Below are positions 33,625-45,546 of a stretch of DNA of 64,000 bases, piece after piece. The notes under the pieces were generated by a model, which did not search any database, was not told where the DNA came from, and saw nothing but the letters and a program-made list of their open reading frames with translations. The position numbers and the translations under genes were made by a program. Source of the stretch: Microbacterium immunditiarum. Its GTDB lineage: Bacteria; Actinomycetota; Actinomycetes; Actinomycetales; Microbacteriaceae. The stretch's first letter is position 1. The number at the start of each line of letters is the position of its first letter. The stretch covers positions 3,410,001 through 3,474,000 of the forward strand of contig NZ_JACCBV010000001.1 in assembly GCF_013409785.1 (NCBI RefSeq), read 5' to 3'.

Positions 33625-34619
33625 AGTGCCTCCTCCTTGACACTCCGTCGCACGTAGAAGATCGAGATCGCGACCAGCAGCAGGACGACGATCACCGAGA
33701 TCGCGCCGCCCACGCCGAAGTCGCCCGAGCCGAGCGAGACGCGGTAGATGTAGACGCCGAGCGTGTTGGTCTGCTCGGCGAGGCCGCCGATCGACTGCAG
33801 GGAGTAGATCTGCGTGAAGACGCGGAGATCCCAGATCACCTGCAGGATCGTGACGATGATGAGGATCGACCGGATGTACGGCACGACCACGAGGAAGAAG
33901 CGCTTCACGCCTCCGGCGCCGTCGAGCTGGGCGGCCTCCATGACCTCGTCGGGCACCTGCGTGAGGCCCGCGTAGATCGTGAAGGCGACGAACGGGATCG
34001 CGCCCCACACGATGATGATCGTCGCGACGAAGAAGAAGCTGAGCGGGTTGATGAGCCACGGATGCCCCACGAACTGCTCGAGGCCGAACCAGTTCGCGAG
34101 CACGTAGTTGAGCACGCCGTAGTTCGTGTCGAAGATCCAGCCCCACACGATCGTGGCCGACAGCGGGGGCATCGCCCACGCGAGCAGCAGGCCGACCGAG
34201 ACGAGCGTGCGCAGCACGATGCCGAGGCGCTTCAGGAGGAGCGCGACGAGCACGCCGAGCACCATGGTGACGACGACGCAGACCGCGGCGAAGACGAGCG
34301 AGCGGGCGAGGACCTGCCAGAACTCCGAGTCGCCGAGGACCTGGATGTAGTTGTCCAGTCCGATGAACTCGGGCGGTGCGCCGAAGACCTGGGCGCGCCC
34401 GAACTCCTGGAACGACATGATGAGCAGCTGCACGAGCGGCCAGCCCGTGATCGCGACGAGTGCGATGAGCGCCGGCGTCAGCAGCGCGTAGGGCGTGAAG
34501 CCGCCCGCCTGCGCGAACCGCCGGCGGCGGCTCGGCGGCTCGGGCGCCGCCGGTGCGGTGAGCCGCTCCCCGTCGACCGCGCTCACCGCGGGGCCGACCT
34601 CGCTGGGCAGCGTGGACAT
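33621..34619 (-). CDS. ABC sugar transporter permease, MalF type
   Basis: This 332-residue protein has six transmembrane segments, beginning FTPYALLTPALIALVAITGWPL, with FIGLDNYIQVLGD after the first helix and the EAA loop QVPDEVMEAAQLDGAGGVKR. It is the second gene of the GlcNAc/chitooligosaccharide importer, 97 bp downstream of the binding-protein gene across a strong hairpin. Confidence 0.92.
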   Translation of the reverse strand: MSTLPSEVGPAVSAVDGERLTAPAAPEPPSRRRRFAQAGGFTPYALLTPALIALVAITGWPLVQLLIMSFQEFGRAQVFGAPPEFIGLDNYIQVLGDSEFWQVLARSLVFAAVCVVVTMVLGVLVALLLKRLGIVLRTLVSVGLLLAWAMPPLSATIVWGWIFDTNYGVLNYVLANWFGLEQFVGHPWLINPLSFFFVATIIIVWGAIPFVAFTIYAGLTQVPDEVMEAAQLDGAGGVKRFFLVVVPYIRSILIIVTILQVIWDLRVFTQIYSLQSIGGLAEQTNTLGVYIYRVSLGSGDFGVGGAISVIVVLLLVAISIFYVRRSVKEEAL

Positions 34620-34639
34620 GAGTCCTCCTGATCGTGAGA

Positions 34640-34678
34640 GTACCGGGCCGGCGACGGTGCGAGCCGCCGGCCCGGTAC
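34640..34678 (-). terminator. Intercistronic hairpin between binding protein and permeases
   Basis: Perfect 14-bp arms GTACCGGGCCGGCG (34640-34653) and complement (34665-34678), loop 11 nt. The position after the binding-protein gene suggests partial termination or mRNA stabilisation, giving more binding protein than permease. Confidence 0.75.
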
Positions 34679-34716
34679 GGTTCCGGACACGAGCGCCCGG
34701 GGATGGTTCAGGCGTT

Positions 34717-35958
34717 TCAGCCGTTGAGGATGTCCTCGATCTTCTGGTCGACCTCCTCGGCCAGCGACTGCACGTCGCCGCCCTGCGCGATCTTCACGAA
34801 GAAGTCCTCGAGGATGCGCGAGGCCTCGACCTCAGCCCAGTTCGGCGACGCGGGCGTGAGCTTCGCGTTGCCCGCGGCCTCCGCGAAGGCCTGCGCCTCC
34901 GGCGTATCGCCGAGCGTCGACGCGAGCGACTTCTTGGCGGGGATCAGGCCGTTCTCGCCGTAGATCGTCTGGAACTCATCGCTCAGGATGATCTCGAGCG
35001 CCTTCTTGGCAAGCTCGGGGTGAGCCGACTTGGCCGAGATGCCGATGTTCGAGCCACCCGCGAACACCTGGGCGGCACCGTCCGAGGCGCCCGGGAGCGC
35101 GTACACGAACGGCGCGGCCGGCGGGGTGTCGGTGTCGCACTCGCTCGCCAGGCCGAGGGCCCAGTTCGGCGCCGAGAACTGGATTGCGGCACCCTCGCAG
35201 TACGGGGTCCACGGCTCGGCGTTGTCGCCGTCCTTCGGGGCGACCGAAGCGGTCGTCATGAGGTCCTGCACCTGCAGGAGGCCCTTGACCGACTCGGGCG
35301 AGCTCAGCTGAGCGTCCCACTCGCCGCCGTCCTCGACGGCGAGCTCGCCGCCGTTCTCCCAGATGAACGGGAGGGCGTTGTACCAGTCCTGACCGGCGAA
35401 GTAGATGCCCGAGGTGCCGGGGTGCGACGCCGCGAGCTCCTTTGCCTTCGCGATGTAATCCTCGAGCGTCGCCGGGGCCTCCGACACGAACGCCGGGTCG
35501 GCGAACACGACGCGAGCGCCCGAATACAGCGGCGGCGCGTAGAACTTGTCGTCGTACGACCCCGCCTCGACGAAGCCCGGCAGCAGGTCGTCGCCGCCGA
35601 GGGTCTCGTACAGGTCGGTGATGTCCAGCAGCGCGCCGACCGACGTGAACGCCGGCGAATGCGTGTTGCCGATCTCGACGACGTCAGGGCTGTCCGAGCT
35701 CGACAGGCTGGTCGTCAGCTTGTCGACGAGGCCCTCCCACGACTGCTCCTCGATGACCAGCGTGTTGCCCGGGTTCTCCTCCTCGAACGTCTCCTTCAGG
35801 TAGTCGCGCGCTTCCTGGGGGGTGTCCGTGCCGTTGAGCCACACGCGGATCTCCGCGCCGGTCTCTTCGGTGCTCCCGCCGCCGCTGGTGCCGGCACAGC
35901 CGGCCAGGGCAAGCGCCGTCGCGCCCAGGAGGGCGACGGCTCCGAGCGTCTTCTTCAT
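34717..35958 (-). CDS. ABC sugar-binding lipoprotein, probable GlcNAc/chitooligosaccharide
   Basis: The protein has 413 residues from ATG 35958 (GAGGG upstream). The lipoprotein signal ends LALAGC with C21. The family-1 extracellular solute-binding fold is recognisable from VWLNGTDTPQEARDYLKETF, DVVEIGNTHSPAFTSVGALLD, IPAKKSLA and the C-terminal helix. Substrate assignment comes from the nag genes and the ROK repressor on either side. It is 67 bp downstream of the repressor gene, with a small hairpin (GGATGG...CCATCC) between. Confidence 0.9.
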   Translation of the reverse strand: MKKTLGAVALLGATALALAGCAGTSGGGSTEETGAEIRVWLNGTDTPQEARDYLKETFEEENPGNTLVIEEQSWEGLVDKLTTSLSSSDSPDVVEIGNTHSPAFTSVGALLDITDLYETLGGDDLLPGFVEAGSYDDKFYAPPLYSGARVVFADPAFVSEAPATLEDYIAKAKELAASHPGTSGIYFAGQDWYNALPFIWENGGELAVEDGGEWDAQLSSPESVKGLLQVQDLMTTASVAPKDGDNAEPWTPYCEGAAIQFSAPNWALGLASECDTDTPPAAPFVYALPGASDGAAQVFAGGSNIGISAKSAHPELAKKALEIILSDEFQTIYGENGLIPAKKSLASTLGDTPEAQAFAEAAGNAKLTPASPNWAEVEASRILEDFFVKIAQGGDVQSLAEEVDQKIEDILNG

Positions 35959-36025
35959 GATTCCCTCGTTCTCTCTTGGTTCGGATGGACCTGTGGGGCC
36001 CATCCAGGGGGTTTGGTGGCGTCGT

Positions 36026-37222
36026 CTAGGACACGCCCAGTTGTCCCGACAGGACCATGACGGCCGCGCCGCGCAGGACGATGTCCTGGCCTTGCTCCGT
36101 CATCCGCACACGGATGCCCTCGTGGACTTCGGCGAGCGTCCGGGTGCGGAGGGTCTCGGCGCTCGCTTCCGCGAGGGGTCCGCCGAGAAGTTCAGAGGGG
36201 CCGGAGAGCACGATCTCCGACAGGTCGAGCGCGCCGACGATGGGCGCGAGGGCGATTCCGAGGCGCTCTCCCGCATCGCGCAGCACGCTCTCGCGCGCGG
36301 CGTCACCGGATGCCTCGGCGAGCCGGCCCGACAGCGACGGCACAGAGATCCACGCCTCGAGGCATCCGATCTTGCCGCACGCGCAGAGCGGGCCGCCGTC
36401 CGTGCCGACCGTGACGTGGCCGATCTCACCGGCGGCGAAGCGCGCTCCGCGCATCGGTCGCCCGCCCGAGAGCAAGCCGGAGCCGACGCCGCGGTCGACC
36501 TTCACGAGCATGATGTCGTCGCCCGCTCCGCCGAACGTGTACTCGGCCAGCACCGCTGCGTTCGCGTCGTTCGCGACGACGACGGGCAGATCGAGGGCAT
36601 TCTCGAGCGTGCTCTGCAGGTCGAAGCCCGTCCACCGGAGGTTCGGCGCCGTGAGCACGACTCCCCGATCGTCGATGACGCCGGGCGCGCCGACGCCGAC
36701 ACCCAGGACCGGGACGTCCGAGTCGGCGATGAGCTCGCGTGCGAGCGAGATGACCGACTCGACGAGCTCGTCCCCGGCCGAGACTGGGATCGAGCGGCGC
36801 GCGACGATGCTGCCGTCGAGGTCCAGAACGGCGCCGAGGAAGCGGTCGCTGCCCGAAAGGTCGATCCCGATGATGCGGTGGCCTGAGCGGTCGAGGTCGA
36901 CGAGCATCGCGGGCTTGCCCGGGCCGGATGCCTCGCGCACCCCCTTCTCGGCGACGAAGCCGTCGGCGATGAGCTCGGCGACGAGGTCCGAGATGGTCAC
37001 GCGAGTGAGTCCCGTCTGACGGGAGAGGTCGGCGCGGCTCATCGCGCCGCTGTGGAAGAGCGTCTGCAGCACGAGCGAGCGGTTGTGCGCGCGGGCGTGC
37101 TCGGGAAGGACCTTGGCGGCTCGCCGGAGGGCTCGGGTGCCCTCGCCGCGCACGGCGGCGGGTTCCTCTCGATGCGCGGGCGTCACTGTGGAAGAGCCGC
37201 GCTGCACTTCCGATGCGGACAT
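36026..37222 (-). CDS. ROK-family transcriptional repressor (NagC-like)
   Basis: This 398-residue protein has an N-terminal winged helix (residues about 45-105, ARAHNRSLVLQTLFHSGAMS, ADLSRQTGLTRVTISDLVAE). It is joined to a ROK sugar-binding domain with IIGIDLSGSDRF, NDANAAVLAEY, GEIGHVTVG and the zinc motif CACGKIGCLEAW. It probably senses GlcNAc or its phosphate. No ribosome site is seen before ATG 37222, and a TACTAAC box 5-11 nt upstream suggests a leaderless transcript with the operator in the promoter. It heads the importer-kinase-nagB gene run. Confidence 0.9.
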   Translation of the reverse strand: MSASEVQRGSSTVTPAHREEPAAVRGEGTRALRRAAKVLPEHARAHNRSLVLQTLFHSGAMSRADLSRQTGLTRVTISDLVAELIADGFVAEKGVREASGPGKPAMLVDLDRSGHRIIGIDLSGSDRFLGAVLDLDGSIVARRSIPVSAGDELVESVISLARELIADSDVPVLGVGVGAPGVIDDRGVVLTAPNLRWTGFDLQSTLENALDLPVVVANDANAAVLAEYTFGGAGDDIMLVKVDRGVGSGLLSGGRPMRGARFAAGEIGHVTVGTDGGPLCACGKIGCLEAWISVPSLSGRLAEASGDAARESVLRDAGERLGIALAPIVGALDLSEIVLSGPSELLGGPLAEASAETLRTRTLAEVHEGIRVRMTEQGQDIVLRGAAVMVLSGQLGVS

Positions 37223-37223
37223 G

Positions 37224-37249
37224 TTTGTTAGTAGAGCTTACGAACTAAC
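37224..37249. promoter_or_regulatory. ROK operator candidate: GTTAGT-N11-ACTAAC
   Basis: GTTAGT (37227-37232) and ACTAAC (37244-37249) are perfect inverted half-sites in an unusually AT-rich stretch right at the repressor promoter. TTTGTTAG-N5-CTTAC within it recurs before the GH20 gene. Farther out, 37284-37310 has another AT-rich imperfect palindrome (GATTTACAAAAC...GTTACAAATC) that may serve the divergent lipoprotein promoter. Confidence 0.6.
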
Positions 37250-37380
37250 CTCCGCGCAACATCTCGAAACGATTTGAACGGACGATTTACAAAACTGTTA
37301 CAAATCGGCATCGTCCCGGAAGACTCCAGGGTGAGGGATGCGGCGCTCGCCTACGCTGGGAGGCTGGAGGTCCCCCACAC

Positions 37381-37842
37381 ATGCACCGCAGCATCGCCGC
37401 CGTCGTCCTCGTCGCCCTCGCAGCGCTCGGCCTCGCCGCGTGCACGGCCTCCCCCACCCCGTCCGGGACGGGCACGGCCACCGTCCAAGCGGGGCCTGAC
37501 GGACCGGGCGACTCCGGCCAGTCCACCGAAGACGCGTGCGCGCTCGTGCGCGACTCCGTCGTCGCCGCGGCCGAGGAGTTCGAGACCGCTGCGGCCGATG
37601 ACCCTGCCTCGGTCGTCGAGGCGATGCGCGCCGCAGCCGAGAAGCTCGGCGAGACGGCATCCGAGATCACGAACGACCAGGTCGCCGCGCTCCTGCCCTC
37701 GCTGCAGGAGATGTACGGGCAGATCGGCGACGTCCTCGAGGCCCTCGCGAACGGAGATCTCGACCAGTCGGGGGAGCTCGCCGAACTCGCGACGACGTTC
37801 CGCGAAACCATGGATGGATTCCGGGACGTGTGCGGGGAATAG
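37381..37842 (+). CDS. Small lipoprotein of unknown function
   Basis: The protein has 153 residues. The signal peptide ends LGLAAC, with C21 lipidated, followed by a Thr/Ser/Pro/Gly-rich spacer and a helical Ala/Glu-rich domain (about 55-150) with two cysteines, one near residue 57 and one at the C-terminus (DVCGE). GGAGG lies 10 nt before the start. No family is recognised. It precedes the L,D-transpeptidase gene by 73 bp on the same strand. Confidence 0.75.
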   Translation: MHRSIAAVVLVALAALGLAACTASPTPSGTGTATVQAGPDGPGDSGQSTEDACALVRDSVVAAAEEFETAAADDPASVVEAMRAAAEKLGETASEITNDQVAALLPSLQEMYGQIGDVLEALANGDLDQSGELAELATTFRETMDGFRDVCGE

Positions 37843-37915
37843 GGGTTTCCACGACCCTCCGGAGTGACGTCCATTACCATGATCAGAACGATTCGGCCAA
37901 CCGGGGGGTGATGGC

Positions 37916-40266
<2,351 letters not shown>

Positions 40267-40270
<4 letters not shown>

Positions 40271-40290
40271 GGCGGATGCCCCGGCCTCAG
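40267..40290. terminator. Hairpin shared by convergent L,D-transpeptidase and GH113 genes
   Basis: CTGAGGC (40267-40273) pairs with GCCTCAG (40284-40290). The TGA stops of both genes lie in the two arms, as at 21270-21294. Confidence 0.6.
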
Positions 40291-41246
40291 CCCCGACGCG
40301 ACCAGTCGGCGTACTCCGCGGCCATGAGGTCGCCGGCCGGCTTGCCGTATACGCAATAGTCGCGGTTCGCCGCGGCGTCCTCGCGCGAGTACAGGCGGGC
40401 GGGCCAGTCCCAGAGCATGAAGCCGCGCACCCACGGCCGCTCGCGGCACGCGTCGAACATCGCGCGGTAGTAACGCAGCTGCTCTTCCCCTGACGGAGCG
40501 CCCTCGAGCGCCCAGTCGTTCGGCGCGTGCGCCGAGCCGGCGCGCGACGGGCAGCCGGCCTCCATGAAGAAGAACGGCTTGCCGGATGCCACGACCACCG
40601 CCTCGATGCGGTCGAGCTGCGTCGCCCACGCATCGATCGGGTAGTACCCGCTCGACGAGACGATGTCGACCGCGTCCCACCACGTGACGCGGTCCTCCTG
40701 GTACTTGTCGCAGTTGTACGTGATCGGGCCGGAGTACACCGACCGGACCTCGTCGATGAGACGCCGCCAGTGCGCCTCCTGCCCGTCGGCGCGCACCATC
40801 TCGCAGCCGATGCAGAGCATCTCGCAGCCCTCGCGCTCCGCGATCGTCGCCGCCTGCACGGTGAACCGCCGGTAGGCGTCGAACCACTGCGTCCACGTCG
40901 GCTCGCCCGGGACGTCCCAGTCGAAGAAGCCGATGTGCGCCCGCCAGGTGCCGTCGGCGACGTTGACGACCGGCTTGAGGCACACCTTCAGGCCGAGGGT
41001 GTGGGCGTGCCGGATCGCCCACACGATCTCGTCGTCGGTCACGGTGGGCGGCTCGTCGAAGGGGATCTCGGTGGAGAACGGAGTCTTCTGCACCGCCGCG
41101 TACGCAAGTGCCGTCCATGTCACCGCGTGCTCGGCCATGAGGTCCATCGATGCGGCCGCCTCAGGTGTCGCCCACGTGCCGCGCGTCCCGACCCAGCCCC
41201 ACGTCATGCCGCACACGGGCTCGTCGAGGACCTCGAGGCGGCTCAT
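40287..41246 (-). CDS. Glycoside hydrolase family 113-like (beta-mannanase type)
   Basis: The protein has 319 residues from ATG 41246, overlapping the GH2 stop (ATGA). It is a TIM-barrel enzyme with LGLKVCLKPVVNVADGTWRA, LCIGCEMVRADGQEAHWR (likely acid/base Glu), SSGYYPID and FFMEAGCPSRAGS (likely nucleophile Glu), and WLWD-like GFMLWDWPARLY near the end. No signal peptide is seen, so it would act on imported oligosaccharides. It is the last gene of the mannoside operon. Another clan-A family is possible. Confidence 0.78.
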   Translation of the reverse strand: MSRLEVLDEPVCGMTWGWVGTRGTWATPEAAASMDLMAEHAVTWTALAYAAVQKTPFSTEIPFDEPPTVTDDEIVWAIRHAHTLGLKVCLKPVVNVADGTWRAHIGFFDWDVPGEPTWTQWFDAYRRFTVQAATIAEREGCEMLCIGCEMVRADGQEAHWRRLIDEVRSVYSGPITYNCDKYQEDRVTWWDAVDIVSSSGYYPIDAWATQLDRIEAVVVASGKPFFFMEAGCPSRAGSAHAPNDWALEGAPSGEEQLRYYRAMFDACRERPWVRGFMLWDWPARLYSREDAAANRDYCVYGKPAGDLMAAEYADWSRRG

Positions 41247-43696
41247 CGAGTGACCAGCTGGTTGGCGGAGCGCGCCACGAGCGGATCCGCCACGGCATCC
41301 GCATCGAGGTCCTCCATGCCCGACACCCGGAACTCCGTCGACTCCCCCGGCAGGAGGGTCACGAGCCCGCGATCGATCGTCGCATCGGGCGAGAGCCGGT
41401 CGACCAGCAGCGTCAGGTCGCGCACCAGGCCACGACTGGTCACCCCCACGATGAACTCGCCCCCGTCCCGCGCGACCGAGAACTCGAGCTGGGCCGCCGT
41501 GAGTGCGCTGTCGCGCGGCTCGGCGAAGTACCACAGGCCGCGCTCGGCGCCGGCCGTCGCGACCAGCACCTCGGCTGCGGCATCCGTCGCGTGGGCCAGC
41601 GCTTCGGGGACCGGCAGTGTCACCACCGATCGCGGCGCCAGCGACACGGGAACCGTGTGCTCCGCGAGCACGGCTCCGTCGAACGGGCGCCGCGTCAGCA
41701 CGAGGTCGTCGTGCCATTGGTCGTCGGTGTCGTTCACGAGCGTCACCGCGAGCGCGTCGCCGCGCGGCTGCACGGTCACCAGCCGCGGCGCGAAGGCCCG
41801 CGCGAGCGCGAAGAAGAGGGGCTTCTCCCGCCCGTCGCCGTCGATCGCCGCCCACGAGGTGACGGGCCAGCAGTCGTTGAGCTGCCACACGATCGCCCCC
41901 GACGTGCCGGGAGCGTGCGAGCGGAACCACTCGAGCCCGGCCGAGACGGCGTTCGCCTGGTTGAGCTGAGTCGCCCAGTGCCATGTCTCGATGTCGTCGG
42001 GCACGCGGTAATGCGGCACGAGCCCGGCGGCGAGCTTCATTCCCCCTTCCGCCGCCTTCTGGTGGACGATCATGCCCGGCGAGTCGGGCGTCAGCGGATC
42101 GTCGCCGACCGCGCGTGTGAGCGTCGTCCAGGTGGGCGGTCCCTGCCAGCCGAACTCCGCGACGAAGCGCGGCGTGTGCTCGCGGTACGTGATCCAGTCG
42201 CGGCGGTTCCACTGCTCCCACAGGTGCGTCGCGCCGTGGCGCTCGTCGTTGGGGTGGCGGTCGCCGGGACTGAAGGGGCTTCCCGGGATGTACGGCACGT
42301 GCGGGGCGAGCTCGGCGATGAGCGCCGGTAAGAGGTCGCGGTAGTAGTACGCGCCCCACGTGCGCCCGTCGAGGAGCGCCTGCCAGCCCCAGTCCTCGTA
42401 GCCCCACAGGCACTCGTTGTTGCCGCACAGCACCGCGAGCGACGCGTGATGCGCGAGCCGCACGATGTTGTCGCGCGCCTCGGCCTCGACCTCGGAGCGC
42501 AGCGGGTCCTCCTCGGCGTACGCGGCGCACGCGAAGGTGAAGTCCTGCCACGTGAGCAGCCCGAGCTCGTCGCACACGTCGAAGAAGTCGTCAGACTCGT
42601 ACACGCCACCGCCCCACACGCGCACGAGGTTGACGTTCGCCGCCTTTGCCTGACCCAGCCGGCGGGCGTACCGGGCACGGTCGACCCGCGTGAAGAACGC
42701 GTCATCCGGGATCCAGTTGACCCCCTTGACGAACACCGGCCGGTCGTTGACGACGAGCTGGAAGGGCGTGCCGTCGGCGTCGGGCGCGGTCTCCCAGCGC
42801 AGGTCGCGGAACCCGACGCGCCGCGTCGCGGCATCCGTCTCCTCTCCGTCGGCGGAGAGTGACACGACCGCGTCGTACAGGGGCTGCGCCCCGTGCCCGG
42901 CAGGCCACCACCGTTCGACCGCGTCGACCTCGACGGTGACGGTCGCCTCGGTCTCGCCGGCGGGGATCGTGACGGATGCCTCACCCCCCGCCACCGCGAG
43001 CGACACCGTGAGCGCGGCAGCGGTCTCTCGCTCCACGCGCACGACCGCGTCGACGCGCCCGCCACCGCCCTCGTTCGGAACCGCGTGCACGCGCACGTCA
43101 GTGAGGCGTGCGACCGACCAGGACTCCACGCGGACCGGCCGCCAGATGCCGCTGGTCGCGGTCGAGATGCCCCAGTCCCACCCGAAGCTGCACGCCGCCT
43201 TGCGGATCGCGTCGTACGGAAGCGGGTACGGCCGGGGCCGCGCGCCGAGCGCGACGCCCTGTGCGTTCGCGTACCGCACGGGGCTGCGGAACGCGACCGT
43301 GAGCGTGTTCGCGCCCTCGCGCACGAGCTCGGTGACGTCGAAGCGAAACGTGCGGTGCTGGTTCGCGACCTCGCCGAGGGGCGACCCGTTGAGCGACACC
43401 GTCGCGACCGTGTCGATGCCCTCGAAGACGAGATGGTGGTGCGCGGCGGCGAGCTCTTCCCGGGACAGCTGCACGGTCGTCTCGTACGTCCAGTCGACGA
43501 GTCCGATCCATGCCAGGAGCGCCTCGTTGTCGTCGAGGAACGGGTCGGGGATGAGTCCCGCGGCGAGCAGGTCGGTGTGGACGACCCCCGGCACCGAGGC
43601 GGGGACGACGGCGGCGGCGATGTCGGCGGGCGCAGGCCCCGAGGCCGCGCGCACCGACCACCCCTCGTGCAGCTCGCGACGCGTGAGACGCGTCAC
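41243..43696 (-). CDS. Beta-mannosidase, GH2
   Basis: The protein has 817 residues from GTG 43696, overlapping the permease stop by 4 bp. Sugar-binding and Ig-like domains precede the barrel. Key segments are FEGIDTVATVSLNG, CSFGWDWGISTATSGIWRPV (typical of GH2 mannosidases), KGVNWIPDDAFF, NLVRVWGGGVYESDDFFD, LCGNNECLWGYEDW (acid/base Glu) and FVAEFGWQGPP (nucleophile Glu). It lacks a signal peptide and removes terminal beta-mannose from imported oligosaccharides. Confidence 0.94.
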   Translation of the reverse strand: MTRLTRRELHEGWSVRAASGPAPADIAAAVVPASVPGVVHTDLLAAGLIPDPFLDDNEALLAWIGLVDWTYETTVQLSREELAAAHHHLVFEGIDTVATVSLNGSPLGEVANQHRTFRFDVTELVREGANTLTVAFRSPVRYANAQGVALGARPRPYPLPYDAIRKAACSFGWDWGISTATSGIWRPVRVESWSVARLTDVRVHAVPNEGGGGRVDAVVRVERETAAALTVSLAVAGGEASVTIPAGETEATVTVEVDAVERWWPAGHGAQPLYDAVVSLSADGEETDAATRRVGFRDLRWETAPDADGTPFQLVVNDRPVFVKGVNWIPDDAFFTRVDRARYARRLGQAKAANVNLVRVWGGGVYESDDFFDVCDELGLLTWQDFTFACAAYAEEDPLRSEVEAEARDNIVRLAHHASLAVLCGNNECLWGYEDWGWQALLDGRTWGAYYYRDLLPALIAELAPHVPYIPGSPFSPGDRHPNDERHGATHLWEQWNRRDWITYREHTPRFVAEFGWQGPPTWTTLTRAVGDDPLTPDSPGMIVHQKAAEGGMKLAAGLVPHYRVPDDIETWHWATQLNQANAVSAGLEWFRSHAPGTSGAIVWQLNDCWPVTSWAAIDGDGREKPLFFALARAFAPRLVTVQPRGDALAVTLVNDTDDQWHDDLVLTRRPFDGAVLAEHTVPVSLAPRSVVTLPVPEALAHATDAAAEVLVATAGAERGLWYFAEPRDSALTAAQLEFSVARDGGEFIVGVTSRGLVRDLTLLVDRLSPDATIDRGLVTLLPGESTEFRVSGMEDLDADAVADPLVARSANQLVTR

Positions 43697-44547
43697 TTGA
43701 CCGCTCCGGCCACGAGGCCCCGGTAGATCCATCGCTGCAGCAGCAGGAAGACCACGAGCGTCGGGACGATCACGAGGATCGTGCCCGCCGCGATGATCTC
43801 CCAGTGCGCGCCGAACGGCCCCTTGAACCGGAACAGCGATGTCGAGATGAGCCCCTGCGACGGGAGGTACAGGAACGGGAGGTAGAACTCGTTGTAGATG
43901 GCGATCCCCTTGATGATGATGACGGTGGCGATGGCGGGCTTGAGCAGCGGCAGGATGACGCGCCAGTAGATGGTCCAGCGGTTGGCGCCGTCGATCATGG
44001 CGGCCTCGTCGAGGGACGTCGGGATGGACTGCATGAACTGGATGAAGATGTAGATCGAGATGATGTCGGTGCCCAGGAACAGCAGGATGAGCGCCGCCAT
44101 CGAGTTGTAGAGCCCGAGTCCGTTGATGATCTGGAACGTCGCGACCTGGCTCGTCACGCCCGGGATGAGCGTGGCGACGAGGAACAGCCCGACGACGAGC
44201 TTGCGGCCTCGGAACGAGAACCGGTCGATCGCGTAAGCGGCCATGGTGCCGATGAGGATCGTGCCCGCGAGCGAGATCACGAGCACGATCGTCGTGTTGA
44301 TGAATCCTTCGACCATCCCGCCCTGCTGGAACGCGGTCACGTAGTTCTCGAGGTTGAACCAGTTCCACGGCGGATCGAACGGACCGGATGCGCCGAACTC
44401 CTGCGAGGTCTTGAAGCTCGCGAAGAAGAGCACCGTGAGCGGCAGGAGGGTCAGCACCGCGCCCACGACGAGCGAGCCGTACTTGCCTGTCGTCGCGAGG
44501 CGCGGACCGACTCGCGGCGTGCGCGGCGGGCGGGCGGCGATCGTCAT
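43693..44547 (-). CDS. ABC sugar transporter permease, MalG type (mannoside locus)
   Basis: The protein has 284 residues from ATG 44547, overlapping the partner permease by 4 bp. It has six membrane segments and the EAA loop SLDEAAMIDGANRWTIYWRV, ending WIYRGLVAGAVK. It belongs with the 44544-45521 permease and the 45589-46908 binding protein. No ATPase gene is present. Confidence 0.93.
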   Translation of the reverse strand: MTIAARPPRTPRVGPRLATTGKYGSLVVGAVLTLLPLTVLFFASFKTSQEFGASGPFDPPWNWFNLENYVTAFQQGGMVEGFINTTIVLVISLAGTILIGTMAAYAIDRFSFRGRKLVVGLFLVATLIPGVTSQVATFQIINGLGLYNSMAALILLFLGTDIISIYIFIQFMQSIPTSLDEAAMIDGANRWTIYWRVILPLLKPAIATVIIIKGIAIYNEFYLPFLYLPSQGLISTSLFRFKGPFGAHWEIIAAGTILVIVPTLVVFLLLQRWIYRGLVAGAVK

Positions 44548-45521
44548 GCGAGATCCACCTTCTCGTCGGGGAAGAGCTTTCGCTGGATCCACGTGACCAG
44601 CAGCACGATGACCAGCAGCACGATCGCCATCGCCGATGCGAGGCCCACCTGCCGGAAGTTGAACGCCGTCTGCAGCGTCTGGATGACGAACGTCGACGTG
44701 CCGTTCGCGCCGCCCGTCATGATGAACGGGATCTCGAACACCGACAGGCTGCCGGCGATCGCAAGGATGAAGGAGAGCCCGACGATGCGACGGATGCCGG
44801 GGAACGTGAGCGCCCAGAACTGCTGCCACTTGTTCGCCCCGTCGATCTCGGCCGCCTCGTAGAGCTCCCCCGGGATCGACTGGATCGCGCCGAGGAAGAG
44901 CACGAAGTTGAGTCCCGTGTACCGCCAGACCGATGTCGCGGCGAGCGAGTAGTTCGCGACGGCGGGGTCGCCTAGCCACTTCGGCGTATCGGTGAGCCCG
45001 AACCACGACAGCACGGTGTCCAGCGTGCCGCCCGGCTGGAACAGGTACAGGAACACGAAGCCGATCGCGACGCCGTTGATGAGGTACGGGAAGAAGAGGA
45101 TGCCCCGGAAGAGGTTCGAGAACCGCGTCGACGTGCTGAGGATCGCGGCGAAGTACATCGCGATCGCCATCTGCAGGAACGCACCGCCGAAGTAGTAGAG
45201 GCTCACGAAGAACACGCCGAAGATCTGCGGGTTGGTGAAGACCTGGATGTAATTGTCGAGCCCGATGAACTCCTTCTCGAGGTCGAGCCCGTCCCAGTCG
45301 GTGACGCTGTACCACAGCATGTTCGCGGCGGGCAGATAGGTGAGAAGCAGGAGCAGCCCGACCGCGAGGAGGATGAACAGATACGGGGTGATGCGGGCCC
45401 GGATGCCGCGACCGGCCGGCACGCCCGCCGCGGTCACCCGGGTGCGCCGGCGGCCTCGCCGCCGCGCGGTCGCGGCCACGACCGAGCCCGGGGCGCCGGT
45501 TCCCGCGGTCGAGATGGACAT
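44544..45521 (-). CDS. ABC sugar transporter permease, MalF type (mannoside locus)
   Basis: The protein has 325 residues from ATG 45521; AGGAGG is 11 nt upstream, a long spacing. A basic N-terminus (RRRGRRRTR) is followed by six hydrophobic segments, IGLDNYIQVFTNPQ and the EAA loop IPGELYEAAEIDGANKWQQF. It lies 67 bp downstream of the binding-protein gene, with a strong hairpin between. Confidence 0.93.
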   Translation of the reverse strand: MSISTAGTGAPGSVVAATARRRGRRRTRVTAAGVPAGRGIRARITPYLFILLAVGLLLLLTYLPAANMLWYSVTDWDGLDLEKEFIGLDNYIQVFTNPQIFGVFFVSLYYFGGAFLQMAIAMYFAAILSTSTRFSNLFRGILFFPYLINGVAIGFVFLYLFQPGGTLDTVLSWFGLTDTPKWLGDPAVANYSLAATSVWRYTGLNFVLFLGAIQSIPGELYEAAEIDGANKWQQFWALTFPGIRRIVGLSFILAIAGSLSVFEIPFIMTGGANGTSTFVIQTLQTAFNFRQVGLASAMAIVLLVIVLLVTWIQRKLFPDEKVDLA

Positions 45522-45546
45522 GCGTCTTCGCACCTCCTGAGTCGTG

